From the NCBI RefSeq assembly GCF_023238205.1, contig NZ_CP096659.1, positions 1,727,626 through 1,791,625 on the forward strand: a stretch of DNA of 64,000 nt, in the 5' to 3' direction. The notes beneath the pieces are model-generated. The model was not told the origin of the DNA and did not search any database. It worked only from the letters and a program-made list of their open reading frames with translations. Positions 1 through 8,049 of the stretch are shown here, one piece after another. The translations under genes were made by a program, and so were the position numbers. Numbering within the stretch: position 1 is the first letter of the stretch; each line of letters begins with the position of its first letter. The DNA comes from Halorussus limi. Its GTDB lineage: Archaea; Halobacteriota; Halobacteria; Halobacteriales; Haladaptataceae.

Positions 1-115
1 AGGACGCCGCCGTTCCCGATTCGAGCGCGTTCGGGCCCGTAGTCGCCTCGTCTTCTCCGTAACGTGCCGTTGAATCCGACGGTGCGCGCCGCGAACGATG
101 TGAACGGTCGGCCCC

Positions 116-123
116 GTTTATTC
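116..123 (+). promoter_or_regulatory. TATA-like box of the first gene
   Basis: GTTTATTC lies 29-36 bases before the ATG at 152. This is the spacing expected for a leaderless haloarchaeal transcript, and it supports the plus-strand reading here over the long antisense frames. Confidence 0.45.
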
Positions 124-151
124 GCCGAATCGGTCAACTCTCGCACGACTC

Positions 152-883
152 ATGGCAACCGACGACGGCGACACCGACGAGGACCACCGCGAGAATCGCG
201 TCGGACCGGACGAGGACCGCACGAGGTCGAACGAGAATCACGCGGGACCGGACGAGAATCGCGCCGGACCGGAGGACCGACCGGGCGCGCCAGACCCGAC
301 CGGGACCGACGACACCTACGCCAACGGGGGACGGGAGCCGAGCGCCCGGAACTCCGAGCGAACGGGGACCGACGACGCCCGACCGCCGGAGAACCGTCGG
401 TACGGTTCGCAGGGGAAGGACGCGCCCGGAGACCGTCGATACGGCGCTCGACCGCCGAGCGGACGAGCGCCAGCGCGAGGCGGTGGGCAACCGGGGAAAG
501 ACGCTCGACCGCAGGCCGACTCGTCCGCCGAACGACCGAATCGCGGTCAAGCCGGGTCGAACCGGGAGTCCGAGACGCCGACTCGTCCTCCGGGCGAGAC
601 GCCGCCGAAGCGAACGCAACCGCTTCGGGAGCCCTCGGAGCGACCGGCGGCGGGCGACGAGCGCACTGCACCCGACCGCGCCGAGGGCGACACCGAAACC
701 GACGAGGGCGGGGTGCCCAAGTACGGCGGTCTCTGGGACCGGAGTTGGGGACGCGAGCGTAGCGGTCGAGAACCGGAACGCGAGCAGACCCGGCGCGAGT
801 ACGAGCGGCAGTTCGACCGCCAGCAAGACCGTCAACGCGACTTCCAGCGTGACAAGAGCGGCGGGAAATACCGGCGTCGATAG
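152..883 (+). CDS. hydrophilic, probably disordered acidic/arginine-rich protein
   Basis: This 243-residue frame has almost no hydrophobic residues. It is built from D, E, R, G, P, N and T, with loosely repeated GPDEN/GPDED units in the first 60 residues and R/Q/D-rich blocks before a basic tail ending SGGKYRRR. No folded domain, signal peptide or membrane segment is visible, so I infer an intrinsically disordered protein of unknown role. The reading frame is supported by a TATA-like box at 116-123 and by the acidic composition normal for haloarchaeal proteins. Other frames on both strands are also open because of the high GC, so the call is not certain. Confidence 0.5.
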   Translation: MATDDGDTDEDHRENRVGPDEDRTRSNENHAGPDENRAGPEDRPGAPDPTGTDDTYANGGREPSARNSERTGTDDARPPENRRYGSQGKDAPGDRRYGARPPSGRAPARGGGQPGKDARPQADSSAERPNRGQAGSNRESETPTRPPGETPPKRTQPLREPSERPAAGDERTAPDRAEGDTETDEGGVPKYGGLWDRSWGRERSGREPEREQTRREYERQFDRQQDRQRDFQRDKSGGKYRRR

Positions 884-931
884 ACGCCGGGGAAACCGCC
901 GTGGAAAGACGAGCAGCGGGAAATACCGGCG
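857..931 (+). repeat. duplicated C-terminal tail sequence
   Basis: Bases 857-876 and 912-931 are near-identical (19 of 20) and each encodes a GKYRR tail followed by a stop codon. The spacing of 55 bases puts the second copy in a different frame, outside the gene as called. Confidence 0.6.
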
Positions 932-985
932 AAAATAGCGCGACCATGGTCGGTCGCGGCGGCCGTCGAGTCGGACTCGTCCGAA

Positions 986-2950
986 TCAGTCGTCGGCGTC
1001 GGTCTCGACGCTGGCGGTCCGGCGGGCCGCGCGCTCGATGAACTCCTCGGGGAGTTCGTCTATCTCTCCGGCCTGCACGCCCCAGAGGTGGGCGTAGAGT
1101 CCGTCCTCGTCGAGGAGTTCCGCGTGGCTCCCGCGCTCCACGATTTTGCCGTCTTCGAGGACGACGATTTTGTCGGCGTCCTTGATGGTCGAGAGTCGGT
1201 GAGCGATGGCGAACGTGGTCCGGTCCTCGGTGAGGTCGTCCAGACTCCGCTGGATGAGCATCTCGGTCTCGGTGTCCACGTCGCTGGTCGCCTCGTCCAG
1301 CACGAGGATTTCGGGGTCTTTCAGGACCGCGCGGGCGATGGAGATGCGCTGGCGCTGGCCGCCCGAGAGTTTCACGCCGCGCTCGCCGACCTCGGTGTCG
1401 TAGCCCTCGGGCAGGTTCTGGATGAACTCGTGGGCCTCGGCGGCCTTCGCGGCCTCCACGATGTCCTCGTCGTCCACGTCGAAGGTGCCGTAGGCGATGT
1501 TCTCCTTGACCGTGCCGTAGAACATGAACGTGTCCTGGCTGACGTAGCCGATGGCCTGCCGGAGACTCGGTAGACTCACGTCCCGGAGGTCGGTGCCGTC
1601 GATGCGGATGGCGCCCTCGTCCACGTCGTACATCCGGAGCAGGAGTTTCAGGACCGTGGACTTGCCCGCGCCGGTCGGCCCGACGAGCGCGAGCGTGTCG
1701 CCGCCCGCCACGTCGAAACTCACGTCGTCGACGATGGTCTCGTCGTCGTCGTAGCCGAAGGTCACGTCCTCGTAGACGACTTCGCCGTCCTCGACGACGA
1801 GGTCGTCGGCGTCGGGTTCCTCCCGAATCCGACTCGGTTCGTCCATCAGCCCGAAGATTCGGGAACTCGACGCGTACGCGCGTTGGTACATATTAATGAT
1901 GGAGCCGAACTGCGCCATCGGCCAGATGAACCGCTGGGTGAACAGGATGAACGTGACGAACTCGCCGGGTCTGAGCGTTCCGGTGAAGAACCACGGCCCC
2001 TCGCCGTTGAACACCCAGAGACCGCCGACGATGAAGGTGAGTGCGAATCCGAGTCCGGAGAGAATCTGGAGCGAGGGGAAGAACTTGATACGGGTGACGA
2101 TGGCGCCCCAGTTCGAGTCGAAGTAGTCGTTCGACACGTCCTCTACCCGGTCGGACTCGTAGCTCTCGGTGTTGCTCGTCTTGATGACCTGAATCCCGCC
2201 GAGGTTGTTCTCCAGTCGGGAGTTGACGTTGCCGACCGCCGACCGAACGTCGGCGTACTTCGGCTGAATAATCTGGATGAACTTGTAGGTGAAGATAGCA
2301 ATGAGCGGCACCGGCACCATCGCCACGAGTGCCAGTTGCCAGTTGATAGCGAAGAGGAAGGCCGCGATGGCGAGTACCATCACGCCGAGTCGGAACGCCG
2401 AGTTCATTCCGTCGTTGAGGAACCGTTCGAGTCGGTTCACGTCGTTCGACAGGATAGACATCATCTCGCCGGTCTGCTTGTCGGCGAAGAAGTCCATGTT
2501 CAGCCGCTGCATCTTGTCGTACGTGTCGGTCCGGATGTTGTGCTGGATGTTCTGGGCGAAGGAGTTCCAGCCCCAGTTTCGCGCCCAGTGGAACGCCGCG
2601 CCGACGCCGAACGCGGCCGCGACGACGCCGACCGAGAACCAGAACTGGCCGGTCCGTCCCGGTGGCGTGATAGATGCTATCAACCCGCTCGATACGAACG
2701 GCAACTGACCCGCCAGCGCGTCCGCGTACGGTATCTGGTTCGACTGTTCGCCGAACAACGAGTCGATGGCGACGCCGAGGATTACCGGCGGGAGCAGGTT
2801 CAGCACCCGCGCGAAGATGCTCGCCACGACGCCCGTGACGAACGCGAACGCGTTGTCGGACCCGTATTCGAGGAACAGCCGTTTCATCGGATTCTCGGCC
2901 TGCTCCCGTTGTTCCTCGAACGGGTCGTCTTCTTCGTCTGTGAGACTCAT
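986..2950 (-). CDS. ABC transporter, fused membrane and ATPase domains (ABCB/MsbA-like exporter half)
   Basis: This 654-residue protein is a half-transporter of the multidrug/lipid exporter type. Residues ~40-360 form the transmembrane domain with about six helices. The C-terminal nucleotide-binding domain shows Walker A GPTGAGKST (~428), the signature LSGGQRQR, Walker B ILVLDEATSD and the switch histidine in IAHRLST. It would act as a homodimer in the cytoplasmic membrane. The substrate cannot be told from sequence. I start at the ATG at 2950 (MSLTDEEDD); a second ATG two codons upstream is possible. It is transcribed alone, with its acidic tail facing the end of the preceding gene. Confidence 0.93.
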   Translation of the reverse strand: MSLTDEEDDPFEEQREQAENPMKRLFLEYGSDNAFAFVTGVVASIFARVLNLLPPVILGVAIDSLFGEQSNQIPYADALAGQLPFVSSGLIASITPPGRTGQFWFSVGVVAAAFGVGAAFHWARNWGWNSFAQNIQHNIRTDTYDKMQRLNMDFFADKQTGEMMSILSNDVNRLERFLNDGMNSAFRLGVMVLAIAAFLFAINWQLALVAMVPVPLIAIFTYKFIQIIQPKYADVRSAVGNVNSRLENNLGGIQVIKTSNTESYESDRVEDVSNDYFDSNWGAIVTRIKFFPSLQILSGLGFALTFIVGGLWVFNGEGPWFFTGTLRPGEFVTFILFTQRFIWPMAQFGSIINMYQRAYASSSRIFGLMDEPSRIREEPDADDLVVEDGEVVYEDVTFGYDDDETIVDDVSFDVAGGDTLALVGPTGAGKSTVLKLLLRMYDVDEGAIRIDGTDLRDVSLPSLRQAIGYVSQDTFMFYGTVKENIAYGTFDVDDEDIVEAAKAAEAHEFIQNLPEGYDTEVGERGVKLSGGQRQRISIARAVLKDPEILVLDEATSDVDTETEMLIQRSLDDLTEDRTTFAIAHRLSTIKDADKIVVLEDGKIVERGSHAELLDEDGLYAHLWGVQAGEIDELPEEFIERAARRTASVETDADD

Positions 2951-3155
2951 TATCATCGGGAAAAGGTTCGCGCGTTGAAAAACTTTCCTTCGAATCGAAA
3001 CACCGGCGTCGTTGCGCAGAACTTCTTCATCGGACTTCGAAGTGATGCAGAGGCTGAACTTAGGAATATCGATAGTGTGTGAACGAGTGGCGAAGACGGG
3101 GTTTCCGGAGCGGAGGTGGACAGAGCGGAGGGAGACGGAGCGGATGGCTAACGTC

Positions 3156-3425
3156 CTACAGCGACTGGGACTCGACTTCGGGGTCCACGCCCGCCTCGGC
3201 CAAGTCCTGCCGGATGCGCTCTCGCAGGGGGTCGGGGACGGTACTGCGACCGACCGGCACCGCCGTCTCGCCGTCGCCCTTCACCTTCCAGTAGAGGACG
3301 CACTCGCTCGGTGCGTAGAACTCGATGCTGTAGTAGTCGCTCCCGCCTTGATAGTGGACACGGGCCGCGAACCCCTCGGCCTGCCAGCCGTCTCGCTCGG
3401 CGAGCGCCTCGACTCGTTCGTCCAT
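3156..3425 (-). CDS. small conserved-looking hypothetical protein
   Basis: An 89-residue soluble acidic protein with alternating hydrophobic pattern (YYSIEFYAPSECVLYWKVK), suggesting a small beta-sheet domain followed by a C-terminal helix (PLRERIRQDLAEAG). There is no signal peptide and no recognised motif. It sits alone between the ABC exporter and tRNA-Val. The acidic composition and GC-rich third positions support it as a real gene; I do not recognise the family. Confidence 0.7.
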   Translation of the reverse strand: MDERVEALAERDGWQAEGFAARVHYQGGSDYYSIEFYAPSECVLYWKVKGDGETAVPVGRSTVPDPLRERIRQDLAEAGVDPEVESQSL

Positions 3426-3517
3426 ACTCGGAGGTAGTCGGGCGGCTTGGTAGTGGTTACGAAAGCCGACCGAGAAGGTAACAGTTATTTCCGGCGAGCG
3501 AGTTGCTTCCGATACCG

Positions 3518-3591
3518 GGGTCCGTGGTCTAGTTGGTTATGACGCGGCCTTTACAAGGCTGAGGCCGGTGGTTCGAATCCGCCCGGACCCA
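3518..3591 (+). tRNA. tRNA-Val (anticodon TAC)
   Basis: A full cloverleaf is visible: 7-bp acceptor GGGTCCG/CGGACCC, anticodon loop TTTACAA with anticodon TAC, and T-arm GGTTCGAATCC. The discriminator is A and CCA is not encoded. No intron. Confidence 0.96.
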
Positions 3592-3680
3592 TCGATTCTA
3601 GCTGCGAACGAAGTGAGCAGTCGAATCTATCACAGAAGGGCGATTCGAGCCCTGAAAGTCGAGCGGAGCGAGTCTTTCTC

Positions 3681-3703
3681 TGGTTCGAATCCGCCCGGAC
3701 CCA
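3681..3703 (+). repeat. exact 23-base copy of the tRNA-Val 3' end (attachment-site remnant)
   Basis: Bases 3681-3703 are identical to 3569-3591, the T-arm and acceptor 3' strand of the tRNA-Val gene just upstream. No other part of a tRNA is present. Duplication of a tRNA 3' end is the usual footprint of a tyrosine-recombinase integration; here only about 90 bases remain between the copies. Confidence 0.8.
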
Positions 3704-3786
3704 CTCGAAACGAACGCGGAATCGGTTTTTCTCGTTCTCCATTTCGCACTCGGTTCCGCCGGACGACTCGACGAGTCGAGAATCGG

Positions 3787-5058
3787 TCACTCGCTGGACT
3801 CCAAGACGGTCAGCGTCGCCCCCGTCTCCCCGCTGCTCCCATACACCGGGAGGTAGAGTGCGTCGCCCACGGCCGCCGCGGGGAGCCCCACGTTACCCGG
3901 CAACCGGTGCGTCCAGCGGGGGTCGCCTGTCGCCGAGTCGAGCGCGTAGGTCGTCGCGTCTGTCGACGGTCGCTGCGGGTGTTCGGTCGTCACCACGACC
4001 GCACCGTCGACGACGACCGGCGTCGTTCGCAGATACCCGTCTTCGATTTCGAACTGCCACCGTTCGCTCCCGTCCGCCCACGAGAGCGCGCGGAGTTTCC
4101 GTCCGTCGGCGACGAACACCGTCTCGTCGCTCACGGCGAGTTCGCCGAGCCCGAAGTCCTCCATCGCGTGTCGCCACTGCTGGGTCCCCGTCGCGGCCTC
4201 GACGGCGTAGACAGCGCGCGTATCGCAGGCGAACAGGGTGTCGCCGTCCACCGCGAGACTGTGGAAGTTCTCGCCCTGCCGGTCGGCCCACAGTTCGTCG
4301 CCCGTTCCGACGTCGATTGCCGCGAGCAGCGACGACGCGTCGTCCTCGCTTTCGGGTCGGTCCCCCTCGTCGTAGACGGACCCGACGTACGCGGTTCCGT
4401 CGGCGACGGCCGGTTCCGCGAGGAAGACGTGGCCGTCCTTCGAGTAGCGCCAGCGCTCCTCGCCCCGCAGGTCGGCGGCGACGACGGCCTCCTGTTGGAC
4501 GAAACAGACCCGGTCGCCCGCCGCCGCGACTGCCTCGTTCACCGACCCGTCGAGGTCGAGGTGCCACCGCTTCTCCCCGGTCCGAGCGTCGAGCGCGTGG
4601 AAGTGGTGTCTCCCGGCGTCTCCGACGTAAATCGAACCGCGGTGTACCGTCGGCGGGCAACCGGCGAACCCGCCGCCGAGCGCGGGCAGTCTCGTCTTCC
4701 ACCGTCGGTCGCCCGTCTGGCGGTCGAACGCGTACACGCCCCCGGCGGCGTACTCCTCGTTGTGCTCGTCGAAGATACCGCCGCCGACGAACACCGTCTC
4801 GCCGACGACGGCGGGAGCCGTCACGCCGGCGGGGAGCGTCGCCTGCCAGCGCACCTGCGGGGCGTCGATGCTGACGCCGGCGTTCCGGCCGGTGTGGGCG
4901 GCGGTCCGCCCGAACTGCGCCCACGCTTCGGCGTCTTCGCCGGAGAGGGGTTCGGTCGGAGACGAGTCGGTCTTCGAGGGGCGGAGGGAGGGGAGACTGG
5001 AAGCACAGCCGGCGAGGCACGCGCTTCCGAGGGTAGCGAGGACCTGTCTGCGATTCAT
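3787..5058 (-). CDS. Tat-exported lipoprotein, PQQ-like beta-propeller repeats
   Basis: I start at the ATG at 5058, giving 423 residues (a slightly earlier ATG at 5073 would add five). The N-terminus MNRRQVLATLGSACLAGC carries a twin-arginine motif and a lipobox LAGC, so the protein should be exported by Tat and lipid-anchored at the cysteine. The rest consists of WD40/PQQ-like blades with repeated patterns of the type 'G.VYAFD..TGDRRW' and 'HALDARTGEKRWHLDLDG'. Such BamB-like propellers act as extracellular scaffolds or quinoprotein relatives; no metal-binding or catalytic Asp pair is evident, so an enzyme role is not supported. Its promoter region faces the candidate origin. Confidence 0.88.
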   Translation of the reverse strand: MNRRQVLATLGSACLAGCASSLPSLRPSKTDSSPTEPLSGEDAEAWAQFGRTAAHTGRNAGVSIDAPQVRWQATLPAGVTAPAVVGETVFVGGGIFDEHNEEYAAGGVYAFDRQTGDRRWKTRLPALGGGFAGCPPTVHRGSIYVGDAGRHHFHALDARTGEKRWHLDLDGSVNEAVAAAGDRVCFVQQEAVVAADLRGEERWRYSKDGHVFLAEPAVADGTAYVGSVYDEGDRPESEDDASSLLAAIDVGTGDELWADRQGENFHSLAVDGDTLFACDTRAVYAVEAATGTQQWRHAMEDFGLGELAVSDETVFVADGRKLRALSWADGSERWQFEIEDGYLRTTPVVVDGAVVVTTEHPQRPSTDATTYALDSATGDPRWTHRLPGNVGLPAAAVGDALYLPVYGSSGETGATLTVLESSE

Positions 5059-5168
5059 ACGCTCTCGTGTCATCCGACTCGGATAAACGTTCCCCGAGTA
5101 CGGTTCCCACGTCGAAATTGCCAGCAGTCGGAGTCGCCCGTGGTCAGATTCTCGAACGAATCGGACGG

Positions 5169-5670
5169 GAGAGTGGCTTTCGTCTGTTATCGCTGCCGAG
5201 CGTGTCTCCCGGGTTCGTCGGAACGGGGGAGTGAGAGTAGATTTCGTCTGTTCCGGGTCTCCCCGCGCCGACTCGTTCGGCGGTCGGAGAGTACGTTTCG
5301 TCTGTTCTTGGTACTCGTTCACGTGTCAGAGGAGCGTCCGGGGGAGCGATTGGAGAATCTCTGGGAGTGTCGAGGGAAGTGGTCCGAGAGTAGTTGGAGA
5401 GTGTCTCGGAGGACGTGATTCGGAGGTAATCGAGCCACAGAGTGAGAGTACGTTTCGTCTGTTCTCGCAAGCGGGGTCGGCCGCGGGGACGCCGGGGCGT
5501 GAGTGGATTTCGTCTGCTTTATTGGGGGACCGGCGAATGCTGAACTGTCGATGAACGCCGAGAGGTGTCGGCGGAACACGTGAGCCAAATGCTGAAGGGA
5601 GCGATGTCCACGGGGCAGACGGAAGACAGGAACGAGTCCAGAACAGACGGAGAGTACGTTTCGTCTGTTC
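5169..5670 (+). repeat. ORB-like repeat array
   Basis: Copies lie at 5169-5189, 5233-5253, 5287-5307, 5444-5464, 5499-5519 (weakest) and 5650-5670. The best three (5287, 5444, 5650) share the same 21 bases, beginning GAGAGTACG and ending TTTCGTCTGTTC. The others vary at the central ACG. A reverse partial copy (ACGAAACGTACTCTC) is at 5799-5813. Spacings are irregular (64, 54, 157, 55 and 151 bases), unlike CRISPR. Confidence 0.85.
5641..5670. repeat. inverted repeat within the origin region
   Basis: GAACAGACG (5641-5649) and CGTCTGTTC (5662-5670) are perfect 9-base inverted arms separated by 12 bases. They place a reverse half-site opposite the last forward repeat, so two initiator molecules could bind face to face. 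Confidence 0.75.
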
Positions 5671-5862
5671 TCGCGTGCGGAACTATCTGTCCGATTCGGG
5701 TACTCCTGAGGACTCGACCAAAACTGATAGTTTATATCTTCGTGTAGCGGCAAACCCGAACTCGGGCGCTCTCCCGTCCTTTCTCTCCCGTATTTCTCAC
5801 GAAACGTACTCTCCCTCACGGACTTAAAGAGCGAGAAACAAACGAAACAGGAGAACGGTGGC

Positions 5863-5870
5863 TTTATATA
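5863..5870 (+). promoter_or_regulatory. TATA box of orc1/cdc6
   Basis: TTTATATA lies 29-36 bases before the ATG at 5899, consistent with a leaderless or nearly leaderless transcript. An ORB-like half-site (5837-5848) lies directly upstream and could give autoregulation by the initiator. Confidence 0.7.
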
Positions 5871-5898
5871 TTTTCTCTCGGAGGTTCGACCGAGAACA

Positions 5899-7098
5899 AT
5901 GGGCGGGCTGTTCAGCGACGTCACGGACACCATCTTCCTCGACAAGGAAGTCCTCGAAGAGGAGTATCAGCCGGACGAAATCCTCGAACGCGAGGAGGAG
6001 ATAGACGAGTACAAGGCCGCGTTCAAGGACGTCCTGTTCGGCAGGAACCCGTCGAACGTCATGCTCTACGGGAAGGCCGGCGTGGGGAAGACCGCGGTCA
6101 CGCGCTACGTGCTGGAGGAACTCCAGACCGAGACCGACCAGCGCGAGGCGGCCGACGACCTCTACGTCCACCGCCACAACTGCAACGGCGACACGATGTT
6201 CAGTGCCGTCCGGACGCTCGTGAACGGACTCCTCCCGTCCGGGAGCGCGTCGTTCCCGAAGAAGGGGCTCTCGACGGCGGACGCGCTCGAGGAGTTCTAC
6301 AGCCAACTCGACCGCCTCGGCGGGACCCACTTGGTGGTCTTGGACGAAATCGACCACCTGCAGGACGCCAACGAACTGCTCTACGAACTCCCTCGGGCCC
6401 GCGCGAACGACTACATCGCCGAGGCGAGAATCGGCGTCATCGGCATCAGCAACAACTACACCTTCAGACAGCGCCTCTCGGCGAAGGTCCAAGACGCGCT
6501 GAAGGAGGAGGAAATCTCGTTCAGCACGTACGACGCCAACGAACTCCGCGCGATTCTCCACGACCGCGCGGAGAAGGCGCTCTCGGACGACAGCTACTCC
6601 GACAGCGCCATCGCCAAGGCCGCCGCGGTCGCGGGACGCGACACGGGGAGCGCCCGGCAGGCCATCGACCTCCTCCGAAAGGGTGCGGAAATCGCCGAGC
6701 AGAACGACGAACCGATGGTCGAGGACGACCACATCGGACTCGCCCGCGAGGCCGTCAAGCGCGGCCGCCTACAGGACAAAATCGAGGACCAGTCGCTCCA
6801 CGCCCGCCTCGTCCTCGAAGCGGTCGCCCGACTCGACCACGTCGGCGAGACGCCCGCCCGCTCGAAGGAGATAATGAAGATGTACCGCCGCGTGGCCGCC
6901 AAGCGCGCCGAGGAGCCGCTGACGACCCTGAAGAGCATCCAGAACCACCTCAGCGACCTCTACATGCTCGGGTTCCTGCTCCGCCGCGAGGAGAACGAGG
7001 GCCGGAAAGGCGGGTCGTACCACGAGTACGACCTCGACATGGACCCCGACGTCGTCTTCGAGGTCTGCGACGAACTGGACGAAGAAGAGGCGGTGTAG
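5899..7098 (+). CDS. orc1/cdc6: Orc1/Cdc6 family replication initiator
   Basis: A 399-residue AAA+ initiator. Residues ~55-63 hold Walker A (YGKAGVGKTAV), ~140 holds Walker B (LVVLDEIDHL), and sensor 1 lies in IGISNNYTFR. A sensor 2 arginine lies in TGSARQAIDLLRKG. The last ~100 residues form the winged-helix DNA-binding domain. The length is typical. It would bind the repeat array immediately upstream and load MCM. Haloarchaea carry many paralogues, so the number suffix cannot be assigned. It is monocistronic, with its own TATA box. Confidence 0.93.
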   Translation: MGGLFSDVTDTIFLDKEVLEEEYQPDEILEREEEIDEYKAAFKDVLFGRNPSNVMLYGKAGVGKTAVTRYVLEELQTETDQREAADDLYVHRHNCNGDTMFSAVRTLVNGLLPSGSASFPKKGLSTADALEEFYSQLDRLGGTHLVVLDEIDHLQDANELLYELPRARANDYIAEARIGVIGISNNYTFRQRLSAKVQDALKEEEISFSTYDANELRAILHDRAEKALSDDSYSDSAIAKAAAVAGRDTGSARQAIDLLRKGAEIAEQNDEPMVEDDHIGLAREAVKRGRLQDKIEDQSLHARLVLEAVARLDHVGETPARSKEIMKMYRRVAAKRAEEPLTTLKSIQNHLSDLYMLGFLLRREENEGRKGGSYHEYDLDMDPDVVFEVCDELDEEEAV

Positions 7099-7165
7099 CG
7101 ACCCCGTTCTTGCGACGGTCAAAGGGGCGCTCGGAACCGGGCGCGCCGGAAAACGGAACACGTTC

Positions 7166-7238
7166 GGAGGGCCGAAGAGGTCAGGCTGTCGGAGGGCCGA
7201 AGACCGTCAGCGAGTGGAAGGGCCGAAGACTGTCAACG
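7166..7238 (+). repeat. three direct repeats with exact 25-base period
   Basis: Units start at 7166, 7191 and 7216 and share GG(A)AGGGCCGAAGA, the last two continuing CYGTCA. They lie in the noncoding gap after orc1/cdc6 and may belong to the origin module or be transcribed as a structured tail. Confidence 0.75.
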
Positions 7239-7258
7239 CTCCCCGACGAACTACGGAA

Positions 7259-7672
7259 TCAGTCGATGTCGGCGCGGGCGAACGAGAGGTAGCCGAGTGC
7301 GGGCGGGACGACCATCCACGCGAGCAGTACGACGACCACGGTGACGCCGCTGACCGACCCGCTCGTCTCGAACGCGCCGCCGGGGATGAGTCGGAGCGAC
7401 CGAAAGTACGCCTCGGTGGGGCTCAGCGTGGTGAAGACCTGCCAGAGTCCGCCGGAGAACTGGACCCCGAGTAGCAGGTCCGCCGCACCGGCGATGACCT
7501 GGGGGACGGTGATGGGCGATATTCGCGACCAGAAGAGCGTGAACACGAAGTACATCACGACCGTGTTCGTCATCGCTCGGCTTCGACTGTCGCTCACGGC
7601 GGAGACGGCGACGCCGACGCCCACGTACGACCCCGCGAACAGGAGCGTCAGCCCACCGAACGCCGCAACCAC
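7259..7672 (-). pseudogene. C-terminal remnant of an ABC-2 type permease
   Basis: The frame encodes about 137 residues with four hydrophobic segments and the pattern VSDSRSRAMTNTVVMYFVFTLFW, split here for clarity as VSDSRSRAMTN then TVVMYFVFTLFW, seen in NosY-like/ABC-2 permeases. Full permeases of this class are about 270-300 residues with six helices; the N-terminal half is missing, and in-frame stops occur about 25 and 40 bases before the first usable GTG. No partner ATPase gene is adjacent. I read it as a truncated, probably non-functional gene. Confidence 0.72.
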
Positions 7673-7690
7673 GTCGAGTCGCGGCCGGGT

Positions 7691-7844
7691 GGTCGGTCAC
7701 GTCGGAACTCAAGTCTCGAATCCCGCCCGTGTTCTCGATGCCGGCGTCGAGCGACCCGCGAATCGGGCGCAGGAACTCGTCGTCGGGGACGTTCGGGTTT
7801 CCCTTGTCCCGGTACTCCTCGCCGATGCGGAACACGTCCTCCAT
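7691..7844 (-). pseudogene. orphan N-terminal fragment joined out of frame to the permease remnant
   Basis: An ATG at 7844 begins a hydrophilic, normally acidic haloarchaeal sequence (MEDVFRIGEEYRDKG, then NVPDDEFLRPIRGSLDAG) that runs about 50 residues. The frame then continues into arginine-rich antisense-like sequence where the permease frame takes over. A TATA-like CTATACC lies about 30 bases upstream, so a real start region seems preserved. I read it as the 5' end of a gene whose middle was deleted; the family is not recognised. Confidence 0.45.
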
Positions 7845-7964
7845 GTCTCCGACGAGAGAAGCGAACGGTATAGCTTCCTCGAGTCGGCCGCGCCTGCGAA
7901 GAGTGACGACGACCCCGACGGACTGCGTCTCGCGCTATTGTCGAATCGCCTACGAGCCATCAAA

Positions 7965-7972
7965 CCTATATC
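7965..7972 (+). promoter_or_regulatory. TATA-like box before the leader ORF
   Basis: CCTATATC is 24-31 bases before the ATG at 7996, so transcription should begin almost exactly at that ATG. Confidence 0.5.
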
Positions 7973-7995
7973 ACCCTACTCGTAAGCCCACGCCG

Positions 7996-8049
7996 ATGTA
8001 CTGGCACGCCAGCCTTCGGGTTGGTCCCCGCGACGGGGTGGTCCGGTGA
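7996..8049 (+). CDS. possible 17-residue leader peptide overlapping the next start
   Basis: ATG at 7996 opens a 17-codon frame (MYWHASLRVGPRDGVVR) whose TGA (8047-8049) overlaps the GTG start at 8046. With the TATA box at 7965-7972 this would be a leaderless ORF, and translation of the following gene could depend on it by termination-reinitiation. It may equally be a chance frame in a 5' leader. Confidence 0.35.
   Translation: MYWHASLRVGPRDGVVR

Larger units (their letters stand above)
5150..5898. other. candidate replication origin (repeat-rich noncoding region upstream of orc1/cdc6)
   Basis: About 750 bases without a convincing gene lie between the divergent lipoprotein gene and orc1/cdc6. 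They contain six plus-strand copies of a repeat with core GTACGTTTCGTCTGTTC or close variants, plus partial inverted copies near 5799-5813 and 5837-5848. An AT-richer patch at about 5718-5745 (AACTGATAGTTTATATC) could serve as the unwinding element. Haloarchaeal origins typically lie next to an orc1/cdc6 gene and carry origin recognition boxes specific to that paralogue. Origin activity is inferred. Confidence 0.72.

Noticed and set aside
3568..5418. Long plus-strand frame opposite the lipoprotein and running into the origin region.
   Set aside because: It is arginine/valine-rich without domain features, and it passes through the origin repeats. The minus-strand frame has a Tat signal, a lipobox and propeller repeats.
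5169..5670. Repeat array considered as a CRISPR.
   Set aside because: Spacing is irregular, repeats diverge and no cas gene is near. The adjacent initiator gene explains the repeats better.
7166..7238. 25-base repeats considered as a mini-CRISPR.
   Set aside because: The period is shorter than any CRISPR repeat-spacer unit and there are no spacers.
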